Both the position numbers and the translations under genes were made by a program. From NCBI GenBank assembly GCA_964618405.1, contig CAZUAY010000087.1:1-13591 (forward strand): a DNA stretch of 13,591 nt, in the 5' to 3' direction. The notes under the pieces were generated by a model. It ran no database searches, had not been told where the DNA came from, and saw only the letters and a list, made by a program, of their open reading frames with translations. Numbering within the stretch: position 1 is the stretch's first letter; every line of letters starts with the position of its first letter. The stretch comes from JBBQIY01 sp964618405. Its GTDB lineage: Bacteria; Verrucomicrobiota; Kiritimatiellia; RFP12; UBA3636. Below are positions 1 to 8,338 of the stretch, piece by piece.

Positions 1-2
1 GG

Positions 3-173
3 GCAGTGACCGATCCCACTGGCCCCGAATCGTGGTCGAACCGTGTCTGCCGTGGCGGCAACTGGAAATTGATTGCCGAGGCCAACCGTTCGGCGTACCG
101 CTATGCGTTCGATTCTGGCCTCTCCTTCGACTATTTGGGCTTGCGTCTTGCGAGAACCTTTAATGCGCCTTGA
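3..173 (+). CDS. Formylglycine-generating-enzyme (FGE-sulfatase/SUMF1) family protein, C-terminal end only
   Basis: The frame is open from the left window edge to a TGA at 171-173 and gives the last 56 residues of a larger protein. It contains RVCRGGNW, then RSAYRYAF and a closing YLGLRLAR. This is the usual order at the end of FGE-sulfatase domains (RGGSW, then RSAxR, then GFRLA). Founding members oxidise a sulfatase cysteine to formylglycine. Many bacterial paralogues, abundant in Kiritimatiellota and Lentisphaerota, have no proven activity. The catalytic cysteine region cannot be judged in this fragment, so only the family is called. The gene runs away from the restriction locus and appears unrelated to it. 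Confidence 0.8.
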   Translation, partial: AVTDPTGPESWSNRVCRGGNWKLIAEANRSAYRYAFDSGLSFDYLGLRLARTFNAP

Positions 174-417
174 CGGTCAAGATGTGGGCTGAAGGTGGAG
201 GCTCTTGTCGAAAAGCTGGCGGGCAGAACCCCGATGACAGGCGTGAGTGGGGGGCAGGGGCAGCCTCCGCATTTGGTTTAATCAGAAGCTTCCCCGTCCT
301 CGATCTGATTCGGTAAGAGTAAATGCCCTCATGCGTCCTTGTGACCCGCTTTTAGGAGCATCCACTTTGACAAGTGACCTTCAGACCATCGTTTAAATCG
401 TATAGATGTGAATTCAT
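174..417. other. Intergenic stretch without a recognisable gene
   Basis: No reading frame with coding character was found on either strand. A 7-bp inverted repeat (AATCAGA at 280-286 and TCTGATT at 304-310, 17-base loop) might form a weak hairpin after the upstream gene, but it has no T-tract. Base composition becomes markedly AT-rich towards the promoter that follows. Confidence 0.5.
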
Positions 418-446
418 TTGATGCGGTTTATTTGTTTTGTTATACT
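418..446 (+). promoter_or_regulatory. Sigma70-type promoter for the MBL-fold gene
   Basis: TTGATG (418-423) and TATACT (441-446) are separated by exactly 17 bases in an AT-rich stretch and point towards the metallo-beta-lactamase-fold gene. Initiation would fall near 453, giving a leader of about 175 bases before the chosen ATG. No operator symmetry or riboswitch-like fold was recognised in the leader. The call rests on the match to the consensus alone. Confidence 0.6.
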
Positions 447-628
447 TTATTTGTGTTCAAGGTTCTTTAATATGTTTAGTATGCATTGTATCCTTGTGCC
501 ATCGGTAATGAATAAAGGCGTGCGTGCCAGGGTGTGTCAATGCTCAGAGCTCAGAGGACATGGTTGAGGCGCATCCGTGCCTGGCGCATACACTTGACGG
601 ATATAGTGTGGGGGCAGGAGAAGAGGGA

Positions 629-1399
629 ATGAAGTTTTGTGTATTAGCTTCCAGCAGTAAGGGAAACAGCATTTATGTGTCATCAGGATCTACTCAGATT
701 CTGATTGATGTCGGCCTCAGTTGTAAAATGATTAGTGAGCGGCTTTCGGAAATTGGTGTTGATCTTAAGGCCGTTGATGCAATTTGTGTGACGCATGAGC
801 ATGTGGATCACATGAGGGGACTACCAGTAATTGTTTCCCGGTACGGGATGTCGCTTTATGCGACAGAAGGGACGAGTAGCACTGTTGAGTATAAATCAGG
901 AAAGAAATTTGAATGGAATATATTTCAACCCGGTTCCCCTTTTGAGATCGGAGACCTACATGTCGATTCTTTTTCTATTTCGCATGATGCGGCTGATCCG
1001 GTTGGATTTGTTATCAGCGACGGTATTTCCCGTCTCGGTATTGTTACCGATCTGGGCGAGGAGTCGGATCTCATCCTCCGTCAGTTATCGGGATGTCATG
1101 GGCTCATCCTTGAGTTTAACCACGATCCTGAGCTGTTGCGAAATGCCGATCGTTCGTGGGAGTCCAAGCAACGCACATTAGGGCGCAGCGGTCATCTCTC
1201 AAACGATCAAGCATCGGATTTATTGCGTCAAGTAGCGGGCGAGCAGCTGCGGGCCGTGTTTCTGGCACATCTCAGCGAGGACTGTAATACGCCCCTGATT
1301 GCGACACAAATCGCTGAATCGGCATTAGCGGATTGCGGGCTTTCTGGTTTAACGCAGGTTTGTGTACCGCATTGGCCGTCGTCAATGCTCGAAGTTTAA
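629..1399 (+). CDS. MBL-fold metallohydrolase, YycJ/WalJ-like
   Basis: This 256-residue protein has the metallo-beta-lactamase fold. The metal-binding motif HEHVDH is at residues 56-61, followed by H119, D141 in IVTDLG, the RSGHLSN motif (H189) and H214 in AHLSEDCNTP. The last two blocks are typical of the YycJ/WalJ group rather than of beta-lactamases or glyoxalases. Members bind two metal ions in the cytoplasm; some are reported to be nucleases, but the reaction here is not shown by sequence. I chose the ATG at 629 because AGGAG (616-620) lies 8 bases upstream and MKFCVLASSSKGNS is the usual N-terminus. The frame could open at a GTG at 524, but those 35 residues look uncoded. The gene is monocistronic behind the promoter at 418-446. 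All ligand residues are present, so it appears intact. Confidence 0.85.
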   Translation: MKFCVLASSSKGNSIYVSSGSTQILIDVGLSCKMISERLSEIGVDLKAVDAICVTHEHVDHMRGLPVIVSRYGMSLYATEGTSSTVEYKSGKKFEWNIFQPGSPFEIGDLHVDSFSISHDAADPVGFVISDGISRLGIVTDLGEESDLILRQLSGCHGLILEFNHDPELLRNADRSWESKQRTLGRSGHLSNDQASDLLRQVAGEQLRAVFLAHLSEDCNTPLIATQIAESALADCGLSGLTQVCVPHWPSSMLEV

Positions 1400-1660
1400 G
1401 CCGTTTATTTTAAGTAGTTGCAAGACATGACCTTCAAGACTGTACGGTATCCCCGCCGGAACCGACACAGGTAGCACGTTCATGGCGGAAAATAGTGAAA
1501 CGAGATGCATGTGTCAAGTTTTGGCAAAAATGTGCTTCGAAAGAAATTAAGTCGTGACACTCTCGTATTTGCGAGGTTGAAGAATGGCGGCGATATGGTG
1601 GAGCGTGTTTATACGTTTTGAGCAGATTATAGACTCGGGAGCCCGACGGGCTATAATTAG
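1400..1660. other. Intergenic stretch between convergent genes
   Basis: No coding frame was recognised. It separates the plus-strand MBL gene from the minus-strand antitoxin remnant. The only structure noted is a small hairpin, AGCCC (1640-1644) and GGGCT (1648-1652) with a 3-base loop. It lies between the two converging stops and may act as a weak bidirectional terminator, although neither side has a T-tract. Confidence 0.35.
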
Positions 1661-1981
1661 TTACACAACCTCTTTCAAGGTTTCGGAGTTTGTTAGCGGA
1701 AGCGGATTCATTGTTACGTATTGAGGCAAAATGCGAGCAAGAATACTGGTTCTACCATGGTTTACGGAATTTTTTTGCCCGATGACAGGCATTTCTTGTT
1801 CGATTCTTTCAGCCAAAAAAACTTTCATCAGCGACTGGTAAGGAACGTCTCTCTTGTTTGCCAACAGTTTTAGAGACTCAATCAAGGACTCCGGTAAACG
1901 TATGGAAATCGTCTTATAGGTAATCGGTTAGCGACTAGAAAGGTCAGGGTAGGCTTGGTATTGTGAGGTCTTAACGGCCAT
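1661..1981 (-). pseudogene. CopG/ribbon-helix-helix antitoxin remnant, interrupted by an in-frame stop
   Basis: The frame reads KTISIRLPESLIESLKLLA and then NKRDVPYQSLMKVFLAERI. This is the conserved C-terminal half of CopG-type antitoxins: a DNA-binding ribbon followed by helices. In such systems the protein neutralises a toxin and represses its own operon. An ATG at 1981 starts the same frame but meets TAA at 1928-1930 after 17 codons (…YPDLSSR). The family domain follows immediately, without its own ATG; the first possible restart is a TTG at 1885, which would remove the ribbon. The usual acidic N-terminal half is absent, and the reading runs about 40 residues past the family's normal end. 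No toxin gene lies on either side. The ATG overlaps the end of the beta-helix ORF by 11 bases, probably by chance. I infer a dead remnant. Confidence 0.6.
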
Positions 1982-3566
1982 CTTCGGTTATATCGAACGG
2001 ATTGCTTAAGGCAAAGGCGCCGTCGGTACTGTTGGTCGCTTGGATGCGGAACTCACCATCAGCGTTTATCTTAACCGCTCCGGACCAGATGCCGTTGGTG
2101 ATCGTGATGGTGTCGCGTTCGTCGTCTGTGCAACTGCCGGAGGCTGGCGTGCAGGAGAGCCAACCCGCATTCGTGCTGACCGAATAATCCATGGTGCCGA
2201 CGTCACCGCTGTTGAAGATCTCGAAGAAGCTGCTGAGGGGTGAGTTGCCTTGGGCAACGGCGAGATGAATCTGCTGTTTGCTGACAGAGAGGAAGGGCAC
2301 GTTCAGTTGATACTCATAGGCGCCTATGTCCACCATCTTGCCGGAGATCCGGCTCTGGTTGCCGTAATCCTGAGTGGAGAAGACGAACGCGTTGTTGCCG
2401 GCATTGATGCAGGGCGAAGTGATCAGCAGGCGGTAGTCGCCAATTGCGGGATTAGCAAAGATCGGCGCGCTGGCGATGTTGCCCTCAACGCTGGTGATAT
2501 TGGGGTTAACGCCGGGTGCAAAATCCGGGGAGCACGAGTTGTAGGCGGTGACGTAACGGATGTTTTCGGCCGATCCCTTGGTAGTATTGCCGTAAATAAT
2601 ACAGTTGTAGATAGTGGCATACTTATCGGGTTTTCCCTGTACGCCACCTCCGCGGGAGGCTGTTCCGCACACATTGTAGATAATGGTGCAGTTGTAAGCG
2701 TCGCCTTCCGAAATACCGCCGCCGCCTTGGCCCTCTGTTATTGTTGTATAGCTTACGGAATTGCCGATGATCAGGCAGGAGTGGGCCTCGCCTCCTGCCG
2801 CGCCGCCGCCTGCAGAATCGCTGCGGTTGTTTTTCAGGGTGCACGCAGTCAGCCTGCAGGAGTAAGCCCCGCCACCATCACTTGTTGAAACATTATCTAC
2901 AATCAAGCAGTTGACGCCGATGCTTTGGTACAGATCATCTTTGTTAAGGGCCGTGTTGTTGGTGATGACCGAGTTGTACACCGTGCCCCTGTAGATGCCG
3001 CCGCCATAGCGGTTGTTGCCAGAAGTTTCGCATTCTGTGATCACGCAGTTTGAGATCATCGGGAGCTTGGTTTTGCAGAAAACACCGGCGCCTTCATTGG
3101 CTTTACCGCCACGGATCGTGAATCCGCTGACAATCGCCTTCACATCGCCGATCGTCAGGCAACTGTCCGTGCCATCGCCTTGGATCGTTGTGTTCGTCGG
3201 CCCATTAACACTGCTAAGCCGGATGGGAACGTTGATTGGATTATAGTATGAGCCAACCGCACCATAGCTGCCGTCGGCCACCAGTACCCGTCCGCCGATG
3301 ATCTTCTGGGCATCGACGCCGGCGTTGATCGTTGCTTTAGCTTCGGCCCAGCTGGTTCCGGAGTTGGCATCGCTGCCATTGTTGCTAACGTAGATGGTGG
3401 AGTCAGCCAGGGAGATCGCCGTGACGCGCTGCGTGAGCGTAACGCCATCGGGATGGTTGTCATTCCAGGCTGTAAAGACCAGCTCTTTAACCCCCGGTGT
3501 GCTCCAGGCCTTGGAGACCGCAAGCACCGGATTCGTTGCCGTCGTGGTGTCGCCGAAATCCACCAC
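1971..3566 (-). CDS. Right-handed beta-helix protein with choice-of-anchor Q-like and BACON-like regions (decaying)
   Basis: This 531-residue ORF begins with a PKD-like strand region (residues 1-52), then YVSNNGSDANSGTSWAEA, the usual lead-in of parallel beta-helix proteins. Helix coils with repeated GGG-(I/A)xxG-xxYNCxI-xxN wording span about 125-345. A SPCINAGN…VDIGAYEY block (384-419) matches choice-of-anchor Q domains. A BACON-like domain (425-489) follows, then a short NGIWSGAVKINADGEF module. Such proteins are secreted or surface-exposed in Kiritimatiellota and Lentisphaerota and are thought to bind glycans or mucin; nothing enzymatic is visible. There is no signal peptide and the start codon is a poor GTG, because the true N-terminal half lies upstream in another frame (3575-3868). 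The BACON domain also ends early. I regard it as part of a broken gene, possibly no longer expressed. Confidence 0.6.
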   Translation of the reverse strand: MVDFGDTTTATNPVLAVSKAWSTPGVKELVFTAWNDNHPDGVTLTQRVTAISLADSTIYVSNNGSDANSGTSWAEAKATINAGVDAQKIIGGRVLVADGSYGAVGSYYNPINVPIRLSSVNGPTNTTIQGDGTDSCLTIGDVKAIVSGFTIRGGKANEGAGVFCKTKLPMISNCVITECETSGNNRYGGGIYRGTVYNSVITNNTALNKDDLYQSIGVNCLIVDNVSTSDGGGAYSCRLTACTLKNNRSDSAGGGAAGGEAHSCLIIGNSVSYTTITEGQGGGGISEGDAYNCTIIYNVCGTASRGGGVQGKPDKYATIYNCIIYGNTTKGSAENIRYVTAYNSCSPDFAPGVNPNITSVEGNIASAPIFANPAIGDYRLLITSPCINAGNNAFVFSTQDYGNQSRISGKMVDIGAYEYQLNVPFLSVSKQQIHLAVAQGNSPLSSFFEIFNSGDVGTMDYSVSTNAGWLSCTPASGSCTDDERDTITITNGIWSGAVKINADGEFRIQATNSTDGAFALSNPFDITEDGR

Positions 3567-3574
3567 GGAGTCGA

Positions 3575-3868
3575 CTGCCAGGACTCACCGTCGATATCAA
3601 CCCCAGAGGCAAATGTCGAGCTGCCGGCCGCGATGCAGGGCGATCCCTTGGAGAGGTGGCTGGTTGTTATCAGTTGAGGGTTGTTAGTGATATTGCCGTC
3701 AACTCCGTGGGTCAGATCCGGCGAGCATGTGAACTTAGCGACGCACGTTGTAACGTAAATGTCACTGCTGTTGCCTTGGTCACTACTGTTGCCCCAGACA
3801 ATACAGATGTAGAGTTCGGATTCGCCTCCGACACCCCCTGCCCCTCTCCGCGAATTGTAAACGTAATC
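3575..3868 (-). pseudogene. Upstream remnant of a beta-helix protein, out of frame with the following ORF
   Basis: This frame encodes about 98 residues, including GGVGGESELYICIVWGN, FTCSPDLTHGVDGNITNNPQ and SPCIAAGSSTFASGVDIDG ending in ESWQ. That is the typical last coil and closing block of a Kiritimatiellota-type beta-helix domain. Normally some 50-70 residues of linker would lead into a PKD-like domain. Here the PKD-like sequence (VDFGDTTTATNPV) follows at once in a different frame, so a deletion with an out-of-frame joint near 3570 is inferred. Upstream the frame closes at a TAG (3869-3871) with no start codon, so the 5' part is missing too. The remnant and the ORF at 1971-3566 were probably one gene. 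Confidence 0.6.
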
Positions 3869-3909
3869 CTAATCCTAACCCGTTGCGCTGAGGAGACTAC
3901 GATTATGAC

Positions 3910-3928
3910 TAGGAAAAGCGATTTCCTA
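3910..3928 (-). terminator. Hairpin after the restriction operon (possible terminator)
   Basis: TAGGAAA (3910-3916) and TTTCCTA (3922-3928) form a perfect 7-bp stem with a 5-base loop, 22 bases past the metallopeptidase stop on the minus strand. The stem is AT-rich and no T-run follows, so efficient intrinsic termination is doubtful. It may equally mark the edge of the inserted restriction locus. Confidence 0.3.
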
Positions 3929-3950
3929 AGGTAGCGCCATTCTGGGCAGA

Positions 3951-4700
3951 TCAAATAGGCTGTTGTGTCGGCAGCGCAATTTGATCAAGGATACGCTTAC
4001 GCTCTTGCCAGTCGGGCATGCAACGGGACAAGAGGCGATAGAAGGTGGGAGAATGGTTGTGGTGCACAAGGTGGCAGAGTTCGTGCATGATGACGTAGTC
4101 GATGCAATGGACTGGAGCCTTGATGAGCTGTAAGTTCAGGGTTATCCGGCCTGTTGCCGTGCAACTCCCCCAGCGCGTTCTCATGTTGTGAACTTTGAAT
4201 GGTACTTCAGGAATTCCGTGCCGCTTGCCGATTTCCTGACAGCGGCCAACATGGTTCGTAAAGAAATCTTTTGCCCTTCTCGCATACCAACTTTCGACAG
4301 CTTGGCGCGTTTTGCTACTGGTTGCCTTATCAGGAACAGTAACCTTAAGAAATCTTCCTTCTAGTTTTGCGGGTGCAGACGAGCCTTGTTCAACTTGAAG
4401 GCGATACTGTCGACCTAGAAATACAAAGGTCTCCCCACTGACGTAGTTGCTTGGTGTGGGGAACGGGTGAAATTCTTTCAATTGGTCAAGTGACCGGGCT
4501 ATCCAAGGAGCCTTGCGAGTTATCGCATCAAGAAGTGCATTTTCCGACACCGTGATTGGGGCGGTGATTGTGACTGACATGTTTGGCAGGACGACGATGC
4601 GAAGGCGTTTCAGATTGGCACGGTGAAGAAGGTAAGGAATGTGGCGTGAGCCGTATTCCAGAACACAAGCCGTGTCTGTTGGTTGGTGGGGAGTATTCAC
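3951..4700 (-). CDS. DUF45/YgjP-like zinc metallopeptidase (M48/SprT-like)
   Basis: This 249-residue protein carries MRTRWGSC (173-180) followed by VIMHELCHLVHHNHSPTFY (203-221). The HExxH zinc site is at 206-210, and a third histidine in the NHSP block (H216) is a likely third ligand. This is the signature of YgjP/DUF45 proteins, predicted cytoplasmic metallopeptidases related to SprT. The length fits the family (about 230-250) and no membrane segment or signal peptide is seen. It begins with GTG at 4700, overlapping the hsdR stop as GTGA, so translation is coupled to hsdR. Genes of this family often follow hsdR in type I restriction loci; the substrate is unknown. A role in removing or processing the restriction subunit is conceivable but is inference only. 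Confidence 0.85.
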   Translation of the reverse strand: MNTPHQPTDTACVLEYGSRHIPYLLHRANLKRLRIVVLPNMSVTITAPITVSENALLDAITRKAPWIARSLDQLKEFHPFPTPSNYVSGETFVFLGRQYRLQVEQGSSAPAKLEGRFLKVTVPDKATSSKTRQAVESWYARRAKDFFTNHVGRCQEIGKRHGIPEVPFKVHNMRTRWGSCTATGRITLNLQLIKAPVHCIDYVIMHELCHLVHHNHSPTFYRLLSRCMPDWQERKRILDQIALPTQQPI

Positions 4701-7700
4701 TCGTCTTCGTTGGCTATAGCCACATGGATGCAGTCGTCGATGAGTTTGTCGTGGAGATCAATGGGGATCTCAAGATTTTCTGTTTTTGAGATTTCGAAAA
4801 GAATATCGTCAATCTCTCCGCGCATTCGATTGAGAGCATCGTGGTTTTCCCTCCAATCTCGTATTTTGTGAGTCTTAATCCGCTCGGCAATCAAGAGGGC
4901 GATCTGGGCCATCGGATCAAGTTTGCCAGTCGTATAGGTGGTCAGTGGTTCGCGAACACAACCAAAAAAACGTCGAGCCATATCATTGCCGACTAAATCC
5001 GCTGGCGTATCGTCATCACTGTGGGTTGTAACCTTGACGGCGATTCCCTCAATCGTCTTTAACGCCTCCAAAGCTTCAAGACGTTTCTCGTGAAGCGCGG
5101 TCAAAACGTCTTCAATCATCTTGGAAAACTTACGATAGAAGACCGGATCCTTGGGCATCTCCTGCTCGATCACGCGTCTGGTAGCGGAAGCGATTTGATC
5201 CGCCTTGGCCTTGGTACTCTTTCCTTGGTCTTCCAAAACCTTCTGCCGTGCTGCAGAGTCAAAGAGGTTAATAGGATCGCAGAGTTGTTGCACTTCCCCC
5301 GCGCCAACGTATGTATCAAGAAGTTTCCGAATTTTCGGCTCATATTCCGAGAAGTCGATGCGTTCCTGATAGCGCACTGAAACCGTAGCGCGCAGATTCT
5401 GAAAGAACTTGAGGTCTTTCTTGTAACGTTCCACCGTTGCTGATTTCACCTTAGACAGGAAAGTTGTTGAGGACAGAGCCAACGCCAAAACACGTGCAAA
5501 AAAACCAAAGCGTTCGTAAAAACAGTTTCGACGTTCTACGTCGCGTAGGAACTCCTCATAAGCTTCTGGATCCGCTGTGCCTCTCACCGGAGCGAAGATC
5601 TCCCACACGTCGGAGTGGAGTTGCGGCAGACGAGAAACCTGATCTTCCACGTAGGTGACGGTCTGATTGAGATCTTGGCTGTCATAGTCGGCCAGTTGCG
5701 TATAGAAGTTGATGGCCTCGTCGAGGTTTTCGATCACGCCGCTGTAGTCGAGAATGAGACCATACTCTTTCCCTTCATACAGCCGGTTTACGCGCGCTAT
5801 CGCCTGTAGGAGGGTGTGATCCTTCAGCTTGCGAGCTAGGTAGAGAACCGTGTTGCAGGGCGCGTCAAACCCAGTGAGAAGTTTGTCCACCACGATGATG
5901 ATTTCTGGCTCATCTCCCTTTTTGAAGGCGGCGATGAGGAGCTTATTGTAGCGATCTTCGGAGCCATATCGCTCCATCATAACTTCCCAGAATTTGTCAA
6001 CACCTGCAGTGGTGTCAGTATCGCTATCATCGCCTTCCACGACTGCCGGTGCTGAGATCAAGACTTCCGTCTTAATTTCGTCAAACTCATCGAAGCACTT
6101 TTTGTATAAAAGTGCGGTCGCTTTGTTCGGCGTAACAAGTTGCCCTTTGAAACCCGTATCTTGGTAGGCAGTGACAAAGTGGCGCGTAATGTCCCAGGCA
6201 ACCATGCGAATCCGTTGTGCAGCCTTGTTGAGTTGGCTCTCATTGGCGAACTTTCGTTTCAGGTCATGCCTCTGCTCGGAAGAGAGCCCCAGCGTAAGCT
6301 TTTCGAACCAACTGTCGATAGCGGTTTCGTCCACGGGCTGTGGCACGTGACGTGCCTCGTATAGGAGGGGCACGACAGTCTTGTCTTCCACTGCCCGAGC
6401 GATGGTGTAAGGGGGTTGGAAAAGAGCGCCAAATTTCAGAAAAGTGTTCTTCTTGGCGGTTTTGGCGAGTGGAGTGCCCGTGAAGGCAATGAAGCAAGCC
6501 CCTTTGAGAACTAAACGCATCTGGGCGTGATGTGTGTAGTAGTTGGAACGATGGGCTTCATCGACAAGCACAAACGTATTTCGGGTAGCCCGACGGAAAC
6601 GTCGGTTGGTGGCAGCAGCGGCAAATTTGTGAATTAAAGTGGTGACGACATGGGCTTTCTCGTCGACTAAGAGATCAACGAGGTCTTCCCCAGTACGGGC
6701 CTGTTCTGGGTTCAGTCCACATGCCCGGAACGTTCCCTCAATTTGATCGTCGAGATCGATGCGATCTGTCACGAGAATGACCTTCGGGTTCAGCATCGAC
6801 GGATCTCGCAAGGCCTCCAGATAGAGGCACTTGGCGAGCATGACCATCGTTAAGGATTTTCCGCTCCCTTGTGTATGCCAAACCACGCCGCCAGGACGTG
6901 GGGTAAGGTCAGAATCCGAAGACACGCTGCGGACGCGTGCGATGATATCCAGCACCGTAAAGAACTGCTGATATCGGGCAATCTTCTTCTCCCCGTTATC
7001 GAAAACAATAAACTTATAGACCATTTCAAGGAACCGGCTAGGACGGCATAGGGCGAATAGCAACCGATCCTGCTCGTAGACGGCGCGGCTCTGATTCAGA
7101 ATAAGGCTAAAGGCATCGCTCGCCTCGGCGAAAGGCCCAGTCAGCAATTGACTTGCCGTTTCTGGCATGGGCTGGGTCAGTAATTCGCGTATCTGCTGGT
7201 CAAGATTGGTTTCTTTCCAGACCGTCCAGAATTTTCGAGGCGTGCCAGTAGTACCGTACTCGGCCTTGTCCCGGGCAAGACCCAGAAGAAGTTGTGAGTA
7301 GAGGAAAAGCTGTGGGATACCTTCTTTGGCTTGATAGCCGCCAAGATCTTGGATGGCAAGATCAAGCGGGTCCTTGTGAGTGTCGAGGTAAGCGCTTCGT
7401 TTGCACTCGATAACAACCAACGGAATGCCGTTGACGAAAAGAACGATGTCGGGGATGTAGTGTTTTTGCTGTCCAATTCGTTCGACCTTGAATTCGGCCG
7501 TGCAGTGGTAGGTATTCTCTTCCGGGTTATTCCAGTCAATGTAGTTCACCATGAAACTCTTGGTATCGCCCTCGATAGTCTGGGGAACACTTGTGCCCAG
7601 ACAAAGCAGGTCGTACGCCTGTTCATTCTGCTGCATGGCTCCTGTTGCGCGGAATGCACGAAGGGTCTGAACCGCATTCTGGATAGCGTTTTCTGTAAAC

Positions 7701-7921
7701 GAACGAATTTGTCCTTTGAATTCGAACCGTCCTGTGCGGCGAATGAATCCCGTCAAGACCGGTTCTAGGATCGTGGAGCCAAGGCGACCGTCACGAAGAC
7801 GAACGCACTCATCCGGCGGCAAATAGGTCCACCCCATCTGGATGAGCAGTTGCAGTGCCGGCAATTGGCTCTGTACTTTTTCGAGATAACTCGGTGTTTC
7901 GTATGTGGCAAGGTCTTCCAT
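4697..7921 (-). CDS. hsdR: Type I restriction enzyme R subunit (HsdR)
   Basis: This 1074-residue protein is the motor and nuclease subunit of a type I restriction-modification complex. The N-terminal PD-(D/E)xK nuclease site is intact (PDIV at 157-160, then IECKR with E172 and K174), followed by the Q-x4-Y element QDLGGYQ (191-197). The SF2 translocase has Walker A HTQGSGKS (349-356), motif Ia VTDRIDLDDQ, LVDEAHRS (DEAH 454-457), FTGTP (480-484), VDKLLTGFDAP (678-688) and QAIARVNR (706-713). A helical C-terminal region for M-subunit docking follows. The length is normal for the family. The ATG at 7921 is preceded by AAAGGAAA at a good distance. No frameshift was seen. With hsdM frame-shifted, an intact nuclease needs methyltransferase function from elsewhere, or the gene is not assembled into an active enzyme. 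Confidence 0.95.
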   Translation of the reverse strand: MEDLATYETPSYLEKVQSQLPALQLLIQMGWTYLPPDECVRLRDGRLGSTILEPVLTGFIRRTGRFEFKGQIRSFTENAIQNAVQTLRAFRATGAMQQNEQAYDLLCLGTSVPQTIEGDTKSFMVNYIDWNNPEENTYHCTAEFKVERIGQQKHYIPDIVLFVNGIPLVVIECKRSAYLDTHKDPLDLAIQDLGGYQAKEGIPQLFLYSQLLLGLARDKAEYGTTGTPRKFWTVWKETNLDQQIRELLTQPMPETASQLLTGPFAEASDAFSLILNQSRAVYEQDRLLFALCRPSRFLEMVYKFIVFDNGEKKIARYQQFFTVLDIIARVRSVSSDSDLTPRPGGVVWHTQGSGKSLTMVMLAKCLYLEALRDPSMLNPKVILVTDRIDLDDQIEGTFRACGLNPEQARTGEDLVDLLVDEKAHVVTTLIHKFAAAATNRRFRRATRNTFVLVDEAHRSNYYTHHAQMRLVLKGACFIAFTGTPLAKTAKKNTFLKFGALFQPPYTIARAVEDKTVVPLLYEARHVPQPVDETAIDSWFEKLTLGLSSEQRHDLKRKFANESQLNKAAQRIRMVAWDITRHFVTAYQDTGFKGQLVTPNKATALLYKKCFDEFDEIKTEVLISAPAVVEGDDSDTDTTAGVDKFWEVMMERYGSEDRYNKLLIAAFKKGDEPEIIIVVDKLLTGFDAPCNTVLYLARKLKDHTLLQAIARVNRLYEGKEYGLILDYSGVIENLDEAINFYTQLADYDSQDLNQTVTYVEDQVSRLPQLHSDVWEIFAPVRGTADPEAYEEFLRDVERRNCFYERFGFFARVLALALSSTTFLSKVKSATVERYKKDLKFFQNLRATVSVRYQERIDFSEYEPKIRKLLDTYVGAGEVQQLCDPINLFDSAARQKVLEDQGKSTKAKADQIASATRRVIEQEMPKDPVFYRKFSKMIEDVLTALHEKRLEALEALKTIEGIAVKVTTHSDDDTPADLVGNDMARRFFGCVREPLTTYTTGKLDPMAQIALLIAERIKTHKIRDWRENHDALNRMRGEIDDILFEISKTENLEIPIDLHDKLIDDCIHVAIANEDE

Positions 7922-7939
7922 GTTCAGTTTCCTTTTGCG

Positions 7940-7974
7940 GGACGCAGGACTCTTGCGTCCTGTGTCCCGAGTTC
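7940..7974. repeat. Heptad block A, five 7-bp units upstream of hsdR
   Basis: Contiguous 7-bp units run GGACGCA, GGACTCT, then TGCGTCC, TGTGTCC and a decayed CGAGTTC. Two units are in one sense and three in the other, so the first pairs perfectly with the third. The block fills the gap between the stop of the 106-aa gene and the ribosome-binding site of hsdR. Confidence 0.8.
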
Positions 7975-7982
7975 TACATCCT

Positions 7983-8303
7983 TCAGCTCCGCTTGCTTAC
8001 ACGCCTCGCCTTAACCGGCATCCAGTCGATCACGGTGCCGCCGCCCTCCTCGTAATAGGGGCTGACCAGCCAGTTCCTTCCGCGCTCCCGCGTGACGCGA
8101 TAATCGTGGACGCGGAACTTCTTTCCCGAATGCAGGTCGAGGCGCTCGTCGTCGAGCGCCGGGGGCCGGCCGAAGATGTAGAGTTGCTCCAACACCTCGG
8201 CCCGCTTCTCCTCCGGGATCACGTATTCCTCGATTTCCTCCCCGCCGATGAACAGCGGTTTGGTCGGAAACGGGAGTCTCGGCTCTTCGCTTGTCGTTTT
8301 CAT
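7983..8303 (-). CDS. Hypothetical protein of 106 residues
   Basis: I do not recognise the family. The ATG at 8303 is chosen because AAAGGA sits about 7 bases upstream. The frame stays open further upstream to an ATG at 8354, but that part would read across the ribosome-binding site. The protein is charged and soluble, rich in E, R and P, with no membrane segment or cysteine pair. It opens MKTTSEEPRLPFPTKPLF and has a Tyr/Trp-containing C-terminal half (VHDYRVTRERGRNWLV, GGTVIDWMPV) that looks like a small beta-sheet fold. It lies between a degenerate hsdR fragment and the real hsdR, is GC-richer than hsdR, and ends at a heptad block. It may be an accessory cassette gene of the restriction locus; no function can be assigned. 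Confidence 0.65.
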   Translation of the reverse strand: MKTTSEEPRLPFPTKPLFIGGEEIEEYVIPEEKRAEVLEQLYIFGRPPALDDERLDLHSGKKFRVHDYRVTRERGRNWLVSPYYEEGGGTVIDWMPVKARRVSKRS

Positions 8304-8338
8304 TTGTTTTCCTTTCTTTTGCGTTCTGCCTCGTTCAT

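Noticed and set aside
524..628. Upstream GTG start for the MBL-fold protein
   Set aside because: The extra 35 residues do not resemble the family, and the ATG at 629 has a good ribosome-binding site and the conserved N-terminus.
2250..2888. 212-codon plus-strand ORF
   Set aside because: It is antisense to the beta-helix gene, whose minus-strand reading has clear repeat wording and domain order; the plus reading has no family character.
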